32,720 nucleotides of DNA, from contig CAJNOQ010001355.1 of NCBI GenBank assembly GCA_905250885.1, forward strand, positions 1 to 32,720. The letters run 5' to 3'. Source of the stretch: Didymodactylos carnosus (Eukaryota > Rotifera > Eurotatoria > Philodinida > Philodinidae). The stretch's first letter is position 1. Every line of letters begins with the position of its first letter. A program made the position numbers and the translations under genes. The notes under the pieces were generated by a model, which was given only the letters and a program-made list of their open reading frames with translations, was not told where the DNA came from and made no database searches. Positions 22,568 through 32,593 of this stretch are shown here, one piece after another.

Positions 22568-22640
22568 AGAGCCGTAGCACAGTGGTTTTGTACGAAGAAC
22601 GTGACTTTTTTCGTCGCAGGTTTGAATCCGGCACGGAAAT
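22568..22640 (+). ncRNA. tRNA-like Pol III unit (SINE head or decayed tRNA)
   Basis: An A box, tagcacagtgg (22575-22585), and a B box, ggtttgaatcc (22619-22629), are spaced 44 nt apart, as in a tRNA without an intron. A five-pair arm gaaga/ttttc encloses acgtgac, which would put GTG at the anticodon. However, position 33 is C, the D stem is poor, the T stem has a mismatch, and no acceptor stem pairs. It is therefore not a functional tRNA. A tRNA-derived SINE is plausible; its body would extend rightwards to an unknown end. Confidence 0.5.
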
Positions 22641-23167
22641 CAAAGTGACCCATTTAAGATAAATGGTGATCCTTTAGCTGGTATTTTCCTCTTAGAGGAA
22701 GTGGCGGTGAATGGGAGAACAGCAGCTAAAGAATTACCCTCCATGGGGAAAAAAGCGCCAAGTTTTGTTATGGAAACCCATAAAGGTTGCTGGAAACTGT
22801 CCCTTCAGGTTCTCTATATTGAATTACGTATAGATCATAAGTTTCAGCTTGCCAAAATGTTCTGGTCAAAGTTATATAAAACAAAATATGAGATGCATCA
22901 ATATAAGTTCTGACCAGCATTATCCACATGAACCAGCCTTATCCACCGATTACCGCTTAAAAACTGAACCAAACACTTCTTCAGAAAAAAGTCCATCGAT
23001 TAATAACTGAGGATGTGAGAAACATTTGTTTATCTTTCAGTTTCGTTGAATTCTACGTAAAAACACTTTCTACATCTTTAATTTCTGTAGTTTCTATCAG
23101 TCATATTATTCCTCTACACTTTTTTTCTTATTTTCGGCAAATTTTTTACCAATTCTTCTTTTAGCTG

Positions 23168-24024
23168 CTATTATCGGCTGTTACACGGTGAGCATTCTTC
23201 CATAGAACAGGCGGACGTCTGGTTTTTTGAGTTAAAAAATGATTATCTTAGCATAATATCCTCTTACTATGCGTCAGATATTAGTAGAAGTAAAAAAGGA
23301 TCGAACTCGAAAAAAAATTTTTTTCGGCAAAATATTCCTTAGCCCATGCCCTGAACTTTTGTCAAGAAATGTTTTATTTGTAAAACTAACAAACTATATA
23401 TCAGTCGATGCAGATTTTCACGCTGATTCTGACTATGTATATATTGTTTCCATAAAGTTTTTCGGAAGACGAAAAAATTCAATAATACTTCAAAAGCTAA
23501 AATTTTTTAGAACACCCATAAATCCTCAAGGAATGAATTGAGAGATTTTGAGAGATCACCATTGATTCAGCATGTGTCAAGGAACATTTTAATAAAAAAA
23601 TCATCTGGATTAGACTTTAGCGCGCTTCAGTGCTGGCATTTTACTGTAGACTATGTTTTTCATTCGAGTTATATTAATAAAAGTTTTTTTCTGCCACTAA
23701 TTATAATTATTTTTGAACCTTTTTTCATACGTTTAGATAGCTCATTTCGAGGACTTTAAGAATATGTAGTCATTTTTGTTTTCACTACATTTCATTTACG
23801 AAAAATTTGGATTTTCCTAGTAAACCGTCAGTTTTAACCGGAGTTTTCGATATGTAAATTTTTCATGAAGGAAAAGTCGTAGAACAAAAGTTCTTTCGCC
23901 ATCATATCGATCGTTGTTCGAAGTGTAGAAACCACCATTTAAAACGTGAAAAATGAAACTTGCGTTTTTTTGATAAAAGAAGGCCTGAATGCTCACTGTG
24001 TGTTGTCATAACAGCCGATAATAG
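23168..24024. repeat. Inverted-repeat-bounded segment
   Basis: ctattatcggctgtta (23168-23183) is the exact reverse complement of 24009-24024. Just inside, cacggtgagcattc pairs with gaatgctcactgtg (23987-24000) after an insertion in the right arm. The roughly 860-bp interior has no recognised transposase. Could be a non-autonomous DNA element. Confidence 0.45.
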
Positions 24025-26467
24025 CTGTTCATCACGAGCGGTCGTCTTGATGAACAAACCCTATTTCGAATTAGCTTATCTTGCAAAACGTACTTTCGGA
24101 TCGGGGTGGAGACGAATCTGCAATCGTTTTTGACCGAAGAAGCTTTTAAAATTTTTCGATGACAAAGCGAAAGTTTTCAGGAAAAAGTGTAAAGCTGGTT
24201 CAAACTGATTTTTCGACAGGTCTTTCTTTACTTAGGTATGACGTGAAGCGAAGTTTATTTCAGATTAGAATGTCTTTAGAACTCGAGGATTCACACAAAA
24301 AATCTGTGAAAATCGTGGCCATCAATGGGAGTCATCCGTTTGTAGTTGTCAGCCATCGAATTACTGGCTTCCTTCTAGCGGAGCTGATTAATCTGATCTT
24401 CTTGTCCTTTTCGTTATTCTGCACAAAGCTGTTATTTACAGGGAACTTACGACAAGACAACCTATAAAATCAATCGGGTTTGACCGACACATATTCATTG
24501 GATGAAAGTTCCCTTACCGATTAAAACTGCATAGGGTTATTAATTTCAGTTTAATTATATATATTTAGGCTTTCTTTTTGAAAACTTTTGTGTACAAAAA
24601 TCTGTGTTAGGTACAGAATGTCCCTAGCAAGCGGAACTTAAAAATATACTTAAAAAATATCATCAAGTACCATTGATCTAGGACTGGGTATGTAAGTGGA
24701 ATTTACAATCCCGCTATACGATAAAAAACGGGTCGAATAAAGCGTCAAGTGGAAAACGCTCACAAAATGATACTAAAAAAAGCGTCAACTGAAAATACAT
24801 ATGAAAAAGATCTACAATCAAAAAAAAGGTTCAAAAAAATGCACACTAAGATGAGAAAAAAAAGCGTCAGGTAAAAACCGTCAACTTTTCGCCACTTTTA
24901 TTCTGACATGTACACGAAGGGAATTAAAACTAAGTATGATTTAAAACATGATAGAATAGTGTTATTTACACAAACAGCACCAGACAATAAATGCGAAAAA
25001 CACGGACACCTTAGTGTCAAAAAAGTACACTGAAATATCACTTGAAAATAAACTAATGATGGATACTGTAGACAACCCATGAGATATATTTTTTGTTTTT
25101 TTCGTATGAACTAATGAGTTTAAACTTAAATATAAAAATCCTGTTTATAGGGACTTTATTATTTATAGGACGTTTTTCAATTATCTGCATCTTTCAGTTC
25201 CATTGATATTTCAAATTCTGGCAGTTGTGAACGATACAAAACTCAGTTTGTCTATCCTAATTTGTAGCGATTTCTTTTTGTTAACTCATCATTTTAGTGA
25301 AAACAGATCAGCTCCTAGATATATTGTTGATCATATACAACATACTTGTTCTATCTAACCTTGGCTTTCTCATATTGCTCAATTTTTCTGACTTTAAACT
25401 CAACATAATTGTATACATGTTGATTATTACTGTCATGATAGTCATCTCATTTTTCATTACAATTTCGAGATCAGCTTGTGTTTGAACGCAGCATCGGTTT
25501 ATTCATCCATGTAGACTATGTGACAATACTGACTCTAAAATACGGTCAAATTACTTATATCAATCATTTTTCTCGATCTATTAAGGTGATACTATTTTAG
25601 AGATGCAAAATTTGAAACGGAATATCGAGATTACAAATAAAATTCAACAAAAATTCACTTCATGATTAGTGGAATGAAACTAAAATCGAAGTTTAGTGTA
25701 TGGAAAGGCAAATAAAACTTACAGAAAAAAAAAAATTTAGTTTGTTGAACATGTAGTTTTTTAGCGATCTAAAAAAATCTTGTGGCTGAATTTATTCTAA
25801 TCCTTTGTTTTTTTAAAATAATCGTTCTTTCAGCATATGTTGATGGTACATTTCTTTTTGTAGTCCATCTGAAAGTGAAAAATTTATTGTTCCTAATGTT
25901 TTTTTTTGAAATCATTAGCCTTGTAACGTCTTAAATTACTAATTTAATACTCATGCAGGTGTTTAACAGGAAAAAAGAAGCCAAAGGCTATTCTTTGTTC
26001 ATCCTCTATTTTAAATGAGTTATATTGCGGTACCATTGTCTACTATATATACATACATTTATATATGTGTGTACGATTATTAGATATAGACATGGTCAAT
26101 CATTCAGTCTACGTGTTCCATCAAGGCGTTTTTCTAATCGTGTTGCCTTTATTCTTCTAATCAGACAACTTTCAAGTTGACATGTATTGAAGAGAAAAAA
26201 AAGAAAAATTGATAAGCATATATCTACTCGATTTTTTTTTTTATCTCTCAAGCAACTAATCGAACAAGTTTTTTTTTGAAAAAAGAGAAGATTATTAGCT
26301 TAGCTATATGAAATTAAAATCTTACACATAAACTCTCTATTTCAAATGCAATTTCAACTTCCAAGGGCGTTTCTATATCGAAACAGAAGGAGACAAAAAA
26401 AAAAGCTCTGACAGTCGGAAATAAATTAGAACAAAAAAAAAAATGTACAGATGGATGAGGAGTTCAA

Positions 26468-26474
26468 TATAAAA
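26468..26474 (+). promoter_or_regulatory. TATA box of the ADAM-like gene (putative)
   Basis: TATAAAA followed, about 105 nt later, by a strong donor gtaagt at 26580. A transcript starting about 30 nt after the TATA box (near 26498) would have a roughly 80-nt untranslated first exon (to 26579). It would then splice to the 3' site at 27454, which is 17 nt before the ATG at 27472. Inferred from position only. Confidence 0.4.
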
Positions 26475-27454
26475 GTACAACGGACCACATAGTGTGGAAC
26501 TAACTGACCGAATTCGAAAGACACAATAATCGACGTTACTAATACTTCGAACACTTACACTATACTATATACTCTTTTGGTAAGTATTTAAGAAGGACTG
26601 GAAGTTTAATAGAGCAGAAAAATGGTTAGCCTAATTGATTTTTTTCGCATGAACGTGCTCGTAATATTTAGAACTGAAAGATAGGTGAAAACAGCAAACT
26701 CAATTAATTGATCGTCGGACACATATTTCCTTAGTCATTCTCTAAGGAGATAAAGGTTTTTAGTCTATCATTTTTGTGTACATGTGTTAATTATATTTTT
26801 TAATTTTGTGAAAAAAATGCTTTTTTTTCTACGTTAGTGTCTATACATGTCTATGAGACTACTGTACATTCCTTTTTTTTTTTTATGTTTAAAGACAGGT
26901 TCATAGAAGAAGAAAAAAAAGTAATTAAAACATACTAGTGCTACTGTGTAATCGAAACATTTGTTCTACGTCACGTAATGCTTTTTTTCACTCTCTGTTT
27001 AATTATAGTATACATGACGGGAGCACTAGTGTGTGTGTTGAAAAATATTATTAATTCTTGACCAGAGAGATTATTACCTAAAGGCATGTTTATCATCCGT
27101 TTTTTTTTTTTTTTTAATAGCACCATCACACATCTTCACATTAACTTTTTTTGTAAAGTGATTTCAGTTTTTATCTATTCTTTTAGTCTCAACACATAAA
27201 GTATAGTAAAGATAAGACAAAATAGAGTTCAACTATAGAATATTTTTATTCTATTTTGAAAATTTCTGTTGTTAAAATTCTGGTAATTATAGTGACCAAC
27301 TTTTTTACTCTAATACTGATCCGAGATGCTCTGATCTACAGTTTTTGTATGAATAAAAAAAAATCAATGATAGACAATTATGTACTCTAGCCAGTATGCT
27401 GAACAGCAACTAAATAATGTGATAAAGTAAGTAGTCATTTTCCTATTTTTCTAG
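26475..27454 (+). other. Putative untranslated exon and first intron
   Basis: From the TATA box to the acceptor tttttctag at 27454. Contains long T-runs and no open frame that looks coding. If the promoter call is right, about 26498-26579 is a 5' untranslated exon and the remainder is a large (875-nt) intron, unlike the tiny introns inside the coding region. Confidence 0.35.
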
Positions 27455-27471
27455 AGAAATTTTTATGTGAT

Positions 27472-27678
27472 ATGATCAAAAATATTTACTGGTTATCTAT
27501 ACTGATAACCATTTTTTTGCTCATGAATGTGAGAAACATGTTCTGTTTCCAAATGAATGAACTATTTAAAAGTGTGTTTTTCGAACGACTCTCATTTCCT
27601 ACTATAACAACAGACATGATGATGCTTCCTTCATATTGCGTAATCCTATTCGTCTCTGAGGACACGTGCGTAGTATAA
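27472..27678 (+). CDS. Possible signal-peptide exon upstream of the ADAM-like gene
   Basis: The ATG is 17 nt after a good 3' splice site and starts MIKN followed by a hydrophobic run (IYWLSILITIFLLM), typical of a secretory signal. The frame stays open for 68 codons. Donors at 27529 (gtgaga, after residue 19) or 27666 (gtgcgt) could join it to later exons. Only a weak acceptor at 28133 would place the first donor in frame with the exon at 28146, so the link is unproven. The end of this frame also coincides with the left boundary of the 127-bp direct repeat. It could be a chance frame. Confidence 0.3.
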   Translation: MIKNIYWLSILITIFLLMNVRNMFCFQMNELFKSVFFERLSFPTITTDMMMLPSYCVILFVSEDTCVV

Positions 27679-27789
27679 TATGTTATAATTAACAATGAAT
27701 CTATCATTCTATTTTTACTAACTAATTAGAAAATCACGCATATGGAAACATTCTTTTTCTTCGCCATATAATGTGATTGAACTAAAACA
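27663..27789 (+). repeat. 127-bp direct repeat, left copy
   Basis: Identical, base for base, to 32594-32720, which is cut by the end of the window. Homology starts at cacgtgcgtag; immediately to the left the two flanks differ. The spacing is 4,931 bp and the interval holds the whole disintegrin-to-tail part of the ADAM-like gene. Confidence 0.95.
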
Positions 27790-28145
27790 TGCTATATGTA
27801 GAATAATACATTGCATGTTAGTTAGGTATATCAGTAAATAAATTAAAACTGACCATGCTCAAAAAATATTTATAAGGAAATCTTACATGGTTCAATAGCT
27901 GAAAAGAAAAACATTTTTACGTTGTGTATGTTTATTATTCTTTCATTTTGTTGGTCAAAAAAACAAATATGCGGTAGCCTGGTACAAACATTATTGATTA
28001 ACATTTTATAATAGTGCAGTTGAGCTTCAGTTTCTTTGTTCTTTTATTCATTTGCTCTTACGAGAAAAAAGAAAGAAGAAGAACTGTTTTGAGTTTGTTT
28101 TTTAGATGGTGATATTAAATTAAACAATTCGAGGCTATAAAAAAA

Positions 28146-30965
28146 ATGAAAAACAATCCGCTTCGGTAAGTGTTTTAGCGTAGTTTATTGTGAAAAAATG
28201 TACCGATGAATGCTCTCTGTTTTATATATAGAGACTGTACGAACATAAAAAACGATACGGAACGTTTAAAAAATTGTTTACATTCAAAACATCGTAGAAC
28301 AAAACCATCATCCATATGCGGTAATGGTATTGTAGAAGTAGGTGAAGATTGTGATTGTGGTGTGCAAGTACGAAACAATGTAAGTTAATACAAACGATCA
28401 ATAACGAACGTGTACCATGCTGACTTCATACTAACGTCTTCTAGAGTTGTATTACAGTTGAAGCTTGTTGTAATCCTAAAACATGTTTGTTTTATGATGG
28501 TGCAGAGTGTCTCGGAGGAGAATGTTGTGATGCTTGTAAATTTATTAAAGCAGAAGTTGTTTGTCGATCATCGAAAAATGATTGTGATCTACCCGAACAT
28601 TGCACGGGAACATCATCGCAGGTAATAATCTTGAAACATGACAGCGTTATATTGAAGAATGAATTATATTTTATCAACTGTGGTCATTTTCGTATCTAGT
28701 GTCCAGAAGATATCACTGTATTAGATGGCTCATCGTGTAACGAAGGGATCGGAACATGCCACAATGGCCGATGTGTTGGAAATCAGTGCAGAGAAATCTG
28801 GGGCTCGGGTAGGCAACTTTAAAGAAAAAATATTGCCTTAGTCTTATTTCCTCAACTGTTTTAAATATGTCATACATATAATACGTTCCTAAGTATTAAT
28901 ATATTATTCGGATGGAGTTTGCTTTTAGGTGCTAAACAAGCTCATGAATCATGTTATTCGTATTTTAATCCTTCGGGAACAATAAGTGGTCATTGCGGTC
29001 ATGATTCTCGCTTAGACAAGTATATACCTTGTTTTGAAAGGTTCGTTTCATCACTATTGATTCACAATCATTATGAATAAAAAGAACCATATGACTATTT
29101 TACTTTAATAGTGATGTTCACTGTGGTCTATTGCATTGTGAAGGTGGAAGAAAAATTCCTCAGATATCAACGAATAATTTTATCACATTTCTCGTAAATA
29201 CAAAAGATCTTTCGTACGAGTGCAAGTATGTTTAAATTTCATAATTGTTTTACAGAGTAGATTGTATTGTGCGTGGTTTTAGGAGTATATCCGGTTCTAC
29301 AAACTCCATACTTGTTAATGATGGAAGTGTTTGTGGTTTGTCAAGTTTTTGCTTAAATAATAAATGCGTTCAGCAAGATTTAAAACAATGTCCAATGGGA
29401 GAAAATCATAGAATGTGTTCAGGAAATGGAGTAAGAAACATCTTAAGAGTTGTGATAATGTTTTGTTATATTTTTCAATATTTTTTAAGATTTGTTCATC
29501 ATTGGGAACATGTTATTGTCTATTTCCATGGTCAGGAACCGTTTGTTCTATACAATCAAGAAATGAAACTCGATTCATACGTAACGAGAAAAGCTCATTA
29601 CCTAGTTATCACTTGGCACATAGTCAGTTTTATGTCTTAGAGTTCAACATCATCTAGTTGTTTTTTTATTTGTGCTTAGGTCCTGTTACAACCGTAATGT
29701 TAACAAGTTTAGGTAGTATCACATTTGGATTACTTATATTTTGTTTTATTATGTCTTTCTTGTACAGGTAAATGCCCGTAATGGTGTGAATGTTGATATG
29801 TACTTATTTCAGATTTCTTCTAGAAAAAAAACTCCCAACAAGAAAACAAAAACAACTATATCCTTACCTAATAAGCAGCAAACATATCAACGTAACGATT
29901 ATTTCAACAATCACGCATTGATATCTCATCCGATGAATGTAGTTACTGGGAAAAGGTATGCTTGGAATCTCTATTTAGGGACTAGGAAGTTTAATGCCTT
30001 TATTTGATTACAGTCCAACGACGATTTCAAAAGAAGAGAATCGATTATATTCTAAAATAGGTGTCCATTATTCGAATCCACATGAGCAGAAAGTACTCAG
30101 CTCTCAGACGATTAATCCATCGAAGAAAGCAGCAGATCATCCCTTGAATTATACATCAACAAAGTCGATCTCTTGCTCTCTGACATCGACACCCATATTA
30201 TCCAGACCAACAGTAATCTCAACTACTTCGCCTTCTTGTTCATTACAACGATCATCGATAATGAATAGTTCACGTTCAATTTATTCGGCTACAACAGGCT
30301 TGTCATACGTGGATACACCTCGTTCTATCAGATGTTCTGGAAGAAAATTATCCACTTCTCATATTAGTGATTCAGAAGCGAGTCCTCATTTTCGTTCTAA
30401 TCGTCGTCCTCGAAATAAAACAATTGGTGACAATTCATCATTAGTTAGTGGTCAATATGCTTCCTTATCCTTAAAACGAAGTACGGCACGATACGAACCT
30501 GTAAAATATCATCAATCACCAATGAGAGCCACCGGAGTACAACGGACAATAAAATCCAAATATAACACAAAACAAGATTTGAAAAGTGAAGAACAAGAAA
30601 ATGACAGAGAGGAATGTGCGAATTTGAAAGATTTTATCGAAGTATTAGACACGTTAGCTCGACAAAAGTTTGGTACTACCGATAGTTCGTGTAGTCCGAA
30701 AGATGAGTTCAATGATTCTTTTGACAATAATCCCGATAATAGTTCCGATAAATGGGTTAAAAAAGAGTCTACATTTCTTTCATCAAGTCCAACGGAAACG
30801 CAATCGAGTCTCATGACACCAGCTGACAGTGGCTATACCACAAAATTTGAAAGTAGAGAGTCTTTATCGATTAGAGGAAAAAGTGAAACAAGTGTAGTTA
30901 TTGCATTGTCACCAAAACATACACGACATTTACAAAACAAATGTGAAACTGATAAAATGTTGTAA
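28146..30965 (+). CDS. ADAM11/22/23-like membrane protein lacking visible protease domain
   Basis: Eleven exons: 28146-28165, 28232-28379, 28445-28621, 28700-28808, 28929-29040, 29112-29225, 29283-29430, 29490-29622, 29680-29767, 29824-29955, 30014-30965. All phases fit, giving 710 aa. Residues 8-35 match the tail of a metalloprotease domain (DCTN...NCL). The disintegrin domain starts at CGNG (36) with EDCDCG and CDLPEHCTG. The Cys-rich region contains CHNGRC, NQCREIWGSG and GHCG, the pattern of the ADAM11/22/23 group. An EGF module (CSGNGICSSLGTCYC..WSGTVC) precedes one membrane span (about 328-349), then a Ser/Thr-rich, basic cytoplasmic tail of about 360 residues. In that family these proteins act as non-catalytic cell-surface receptors. 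No prodomain or HExxH region is seen upstream, so the gene is either 5'-truncated or a shortened form. The first 20-nt exon is the least certain. Confidence 0.85.
30014..30965 (+). other. Last exon: long cytoplasmic tail
   Basis: Encodes about 317 residues of the ADAM-like protein, unusually long for one exon in this gene. Ser-, Thr- and Arg/Lys-rich, with short proline-directed sites (STPILSRP, SSPTET, ALSPKH) and an acidic stretch (KSEEQENDREE). The high Ser/Thr content suggests a disordered, phosphorylatable scaffold tail. No named domain recognised. Confidence 0.8.
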
Positions 30966-30985
30966 ATTCCTTTCTTTTATGTTTT

Positions 30986-30991
30986 AATAAA
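30986..30991 (+). terminator. Poly(A) signal of the ADAM-like gene
   Basis: AATAAA 20 nt after the TAA stop at 30963-30965. Short 3' untranslated region expected. Confidence 0.75.
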
Positions 30992-31510
30992 TATCGTATC
31001 TAGAAAGCAGTTTTTTAGGAACAAATTTTTTCCACATGTTATGCTTAATGACGTTCTATTTCTCATGTCTTAGAGAAGAAATTTTATTAAGCTTTTTAAA
31101 ACAAAAGTTTTGAATCTGCTTTTATAAGTATGAATGCGTTCTCACTTATTGTGACCCTTTCCCTCTGATGGATGTTCATAAAATTTAAGGTAATCATCCT
31201 AGAAACAATTTTTTTTCTGGTGCATGTTTATTTCAAGATCTTACGCAGTCTAGATTTTATAATTGGGCCCATAAAATTAAGGCTGTTTAATGGCTGTTCC
31301 ATATCGTCAATTTTTTTAATACTTGTGATGCACTGTGGCGCAAGTGACAATGTGCTTGTAGTGTTGTGGCCGCAATTCGTCCGCATTGTGTGACACAATG
31401 CAATCATATTGCGGCACAAGTTCACTGCAATCGAAAACACGGATGTGTGCTGTGACCGATGTTATATTCTAATTAATGATTTTCTTCCACTTGAAGAACT
31501 TGCCAAAACA
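30992..31510. other. No gene seen
   Basis: Downstream of the ADAM-like gene. Contains a short GC-richer patch near 31320-31420 with the small palindrome gcattgtgtgacacaatgc and no supported exon. Confidence 0.5.
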
Positions 31511-31518
31511 GTTATATG

Positions 31519-31793
31519 CAGGGATCCCAGATCTAAAAGACGGAAATCAGAAAAAAAAAGTTCAAAATCAGCTAAAAGTCAGAAAAACAAATTCAAAATT
31601 AGAAAAATAATCAGGAAGTTGTTTCTTCTCATACCCATTCTCTTTTTTTAGAAAAAAAACTATAAATCAAATTTTCGTTCAATATCAAACAAACATTCTA
31701 AAATCAGAAAAAATCAGAAAATCAGACGCGAGGCAGAAAAAAAGTCCCAAAATCAGAATTTTTCTGCTAAAATCAGAGAATCTGGGATCTCTG
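31519..31793. mobile_element. 275-bp hAT-type MITE
   Basis: An exact 8-bp direct repeat, gttatatg, flanks the element (31511-31518 and 31794-31801), a length typical of hAT insertions. Terminal inverted repeats: left cagggatcccagatct, right (reverse complement) cagagatcccagattct. The interior is A-rich with many aaaatcag repeats and codes for nothing recognisable. A non-autonomous element; its mover is not in this window. Confidence 0.85.
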
Positions 31794-31801
31794 GTTATAT
31801 G

Positions 31802-32593
31802 AGGAACGTACGTAGATAGTTTCAAACAACGTTGAAAAAAACCATTAAATGTTTTCTATTTTCTATTTCTAATTTTCCACTTTAAATTTACCACCACGTT
31901 TGTACAGCAAGTTGTTGTTAGGATCATTTAACTCGAAATAAAACAGTTGAGAATAATTTGCCGTTAGTTAGCGTAGTGACGTCTTTTTTTCTGCATGATT
32001 ATCCTGAATAAGATTCTCAAGACTTTGGCATAAATCGTACTTATCTACCTTGCATATTTTTCCGTTTCATGTACTTAACTTTCTTACTTAAGGGTGATTC
32101 TTTTGAAAGCGTACCAGAGTTTACATCGACTTTGTCCGAATTGTTCGAGAGTAACAGGACTAGTACAACTCGGCCTCCGGGTGACGAATATCACGTTTAA
32201 AAAATTTTAAAACAATGGCATGGTGGCCTTCTAGACCTGTGAAAATCCCATTTCCCAGCAGAACCGTCCTTTTGTGGGCATTTTCACCATTTTTTAGTGA
32301 AACACTTTCATGAGCTGGTACCGTCAGATTAGCTTCTATATGTGCAGAGCTACAAAATCACTAGCAGATAAAAAGTTCCGAAATGTTAACCATGTTCTCA
32401 GGAGAATATTTAAAAATCTCGTTTTTTCGAAAAGCAGGGCGTTTCTGTAAACCAGTTTTCCCCCATAAAATCATATCAACAAAAGACAACAAGATACGCA
32501 TTCGACGCGCCTTTTCAGGTTCTATCCGCTGACGCGGGCTATTAAAATGGACGAAAATTCTGTGGTATTTTCCCTAGAAAAATACTTTTCCCC
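31802..32593. other. No gene seen
   Basis: Spacer between the hAT-type MITE and the right copy of the direct repeat. No exon, RNA or further repeat supported. Confidence 0.5.

Larger units (their letters stand above)
16721..26467. other. Long gene-poor region with repeats
   Basis: Nearly 10 kb with no supported gene. Open frames of 60-100 codons occur on both strands, for example at 23269-23541 and 24159-24467 (plus) and 18986-19222 (minus). I could not link them to families or to spliced models. Frames of this size occur by chance in sequence this AT-rich. Supported content is the GC-rich repeat modules near 17.4-17.7 kb, two foldback copies, a tRNA-like Pol III head and an inverted-repeat pair at 23.2 and 24.0 kb. 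A short motif aaagcgtca also recurs between 24738 and 24870. Confidence 0.5.

Noticed and set aside
24159..24467. 102-codon plus-strand frame
   Set aside because: No motif or splice context recognised; it may be a mobile-element remnant but cannot be supported from sequence alone.
25150..25485. Candidate spliced frame with two hydrophobic segments
   Set aside because: The only intron that would join the exons is about 34 nt and gives a different frame; AT-rich sequence easily yields hydrophobic frames.
29226..29257. Acceptor at ttttacag in the ADAM-like gene
   Set aside because: It would leave an intron of about 32 nt. The acceptor at 29282 keeps the same frame, gives a 57-nt intron like the others, and better matches family spacing to the next Cys.
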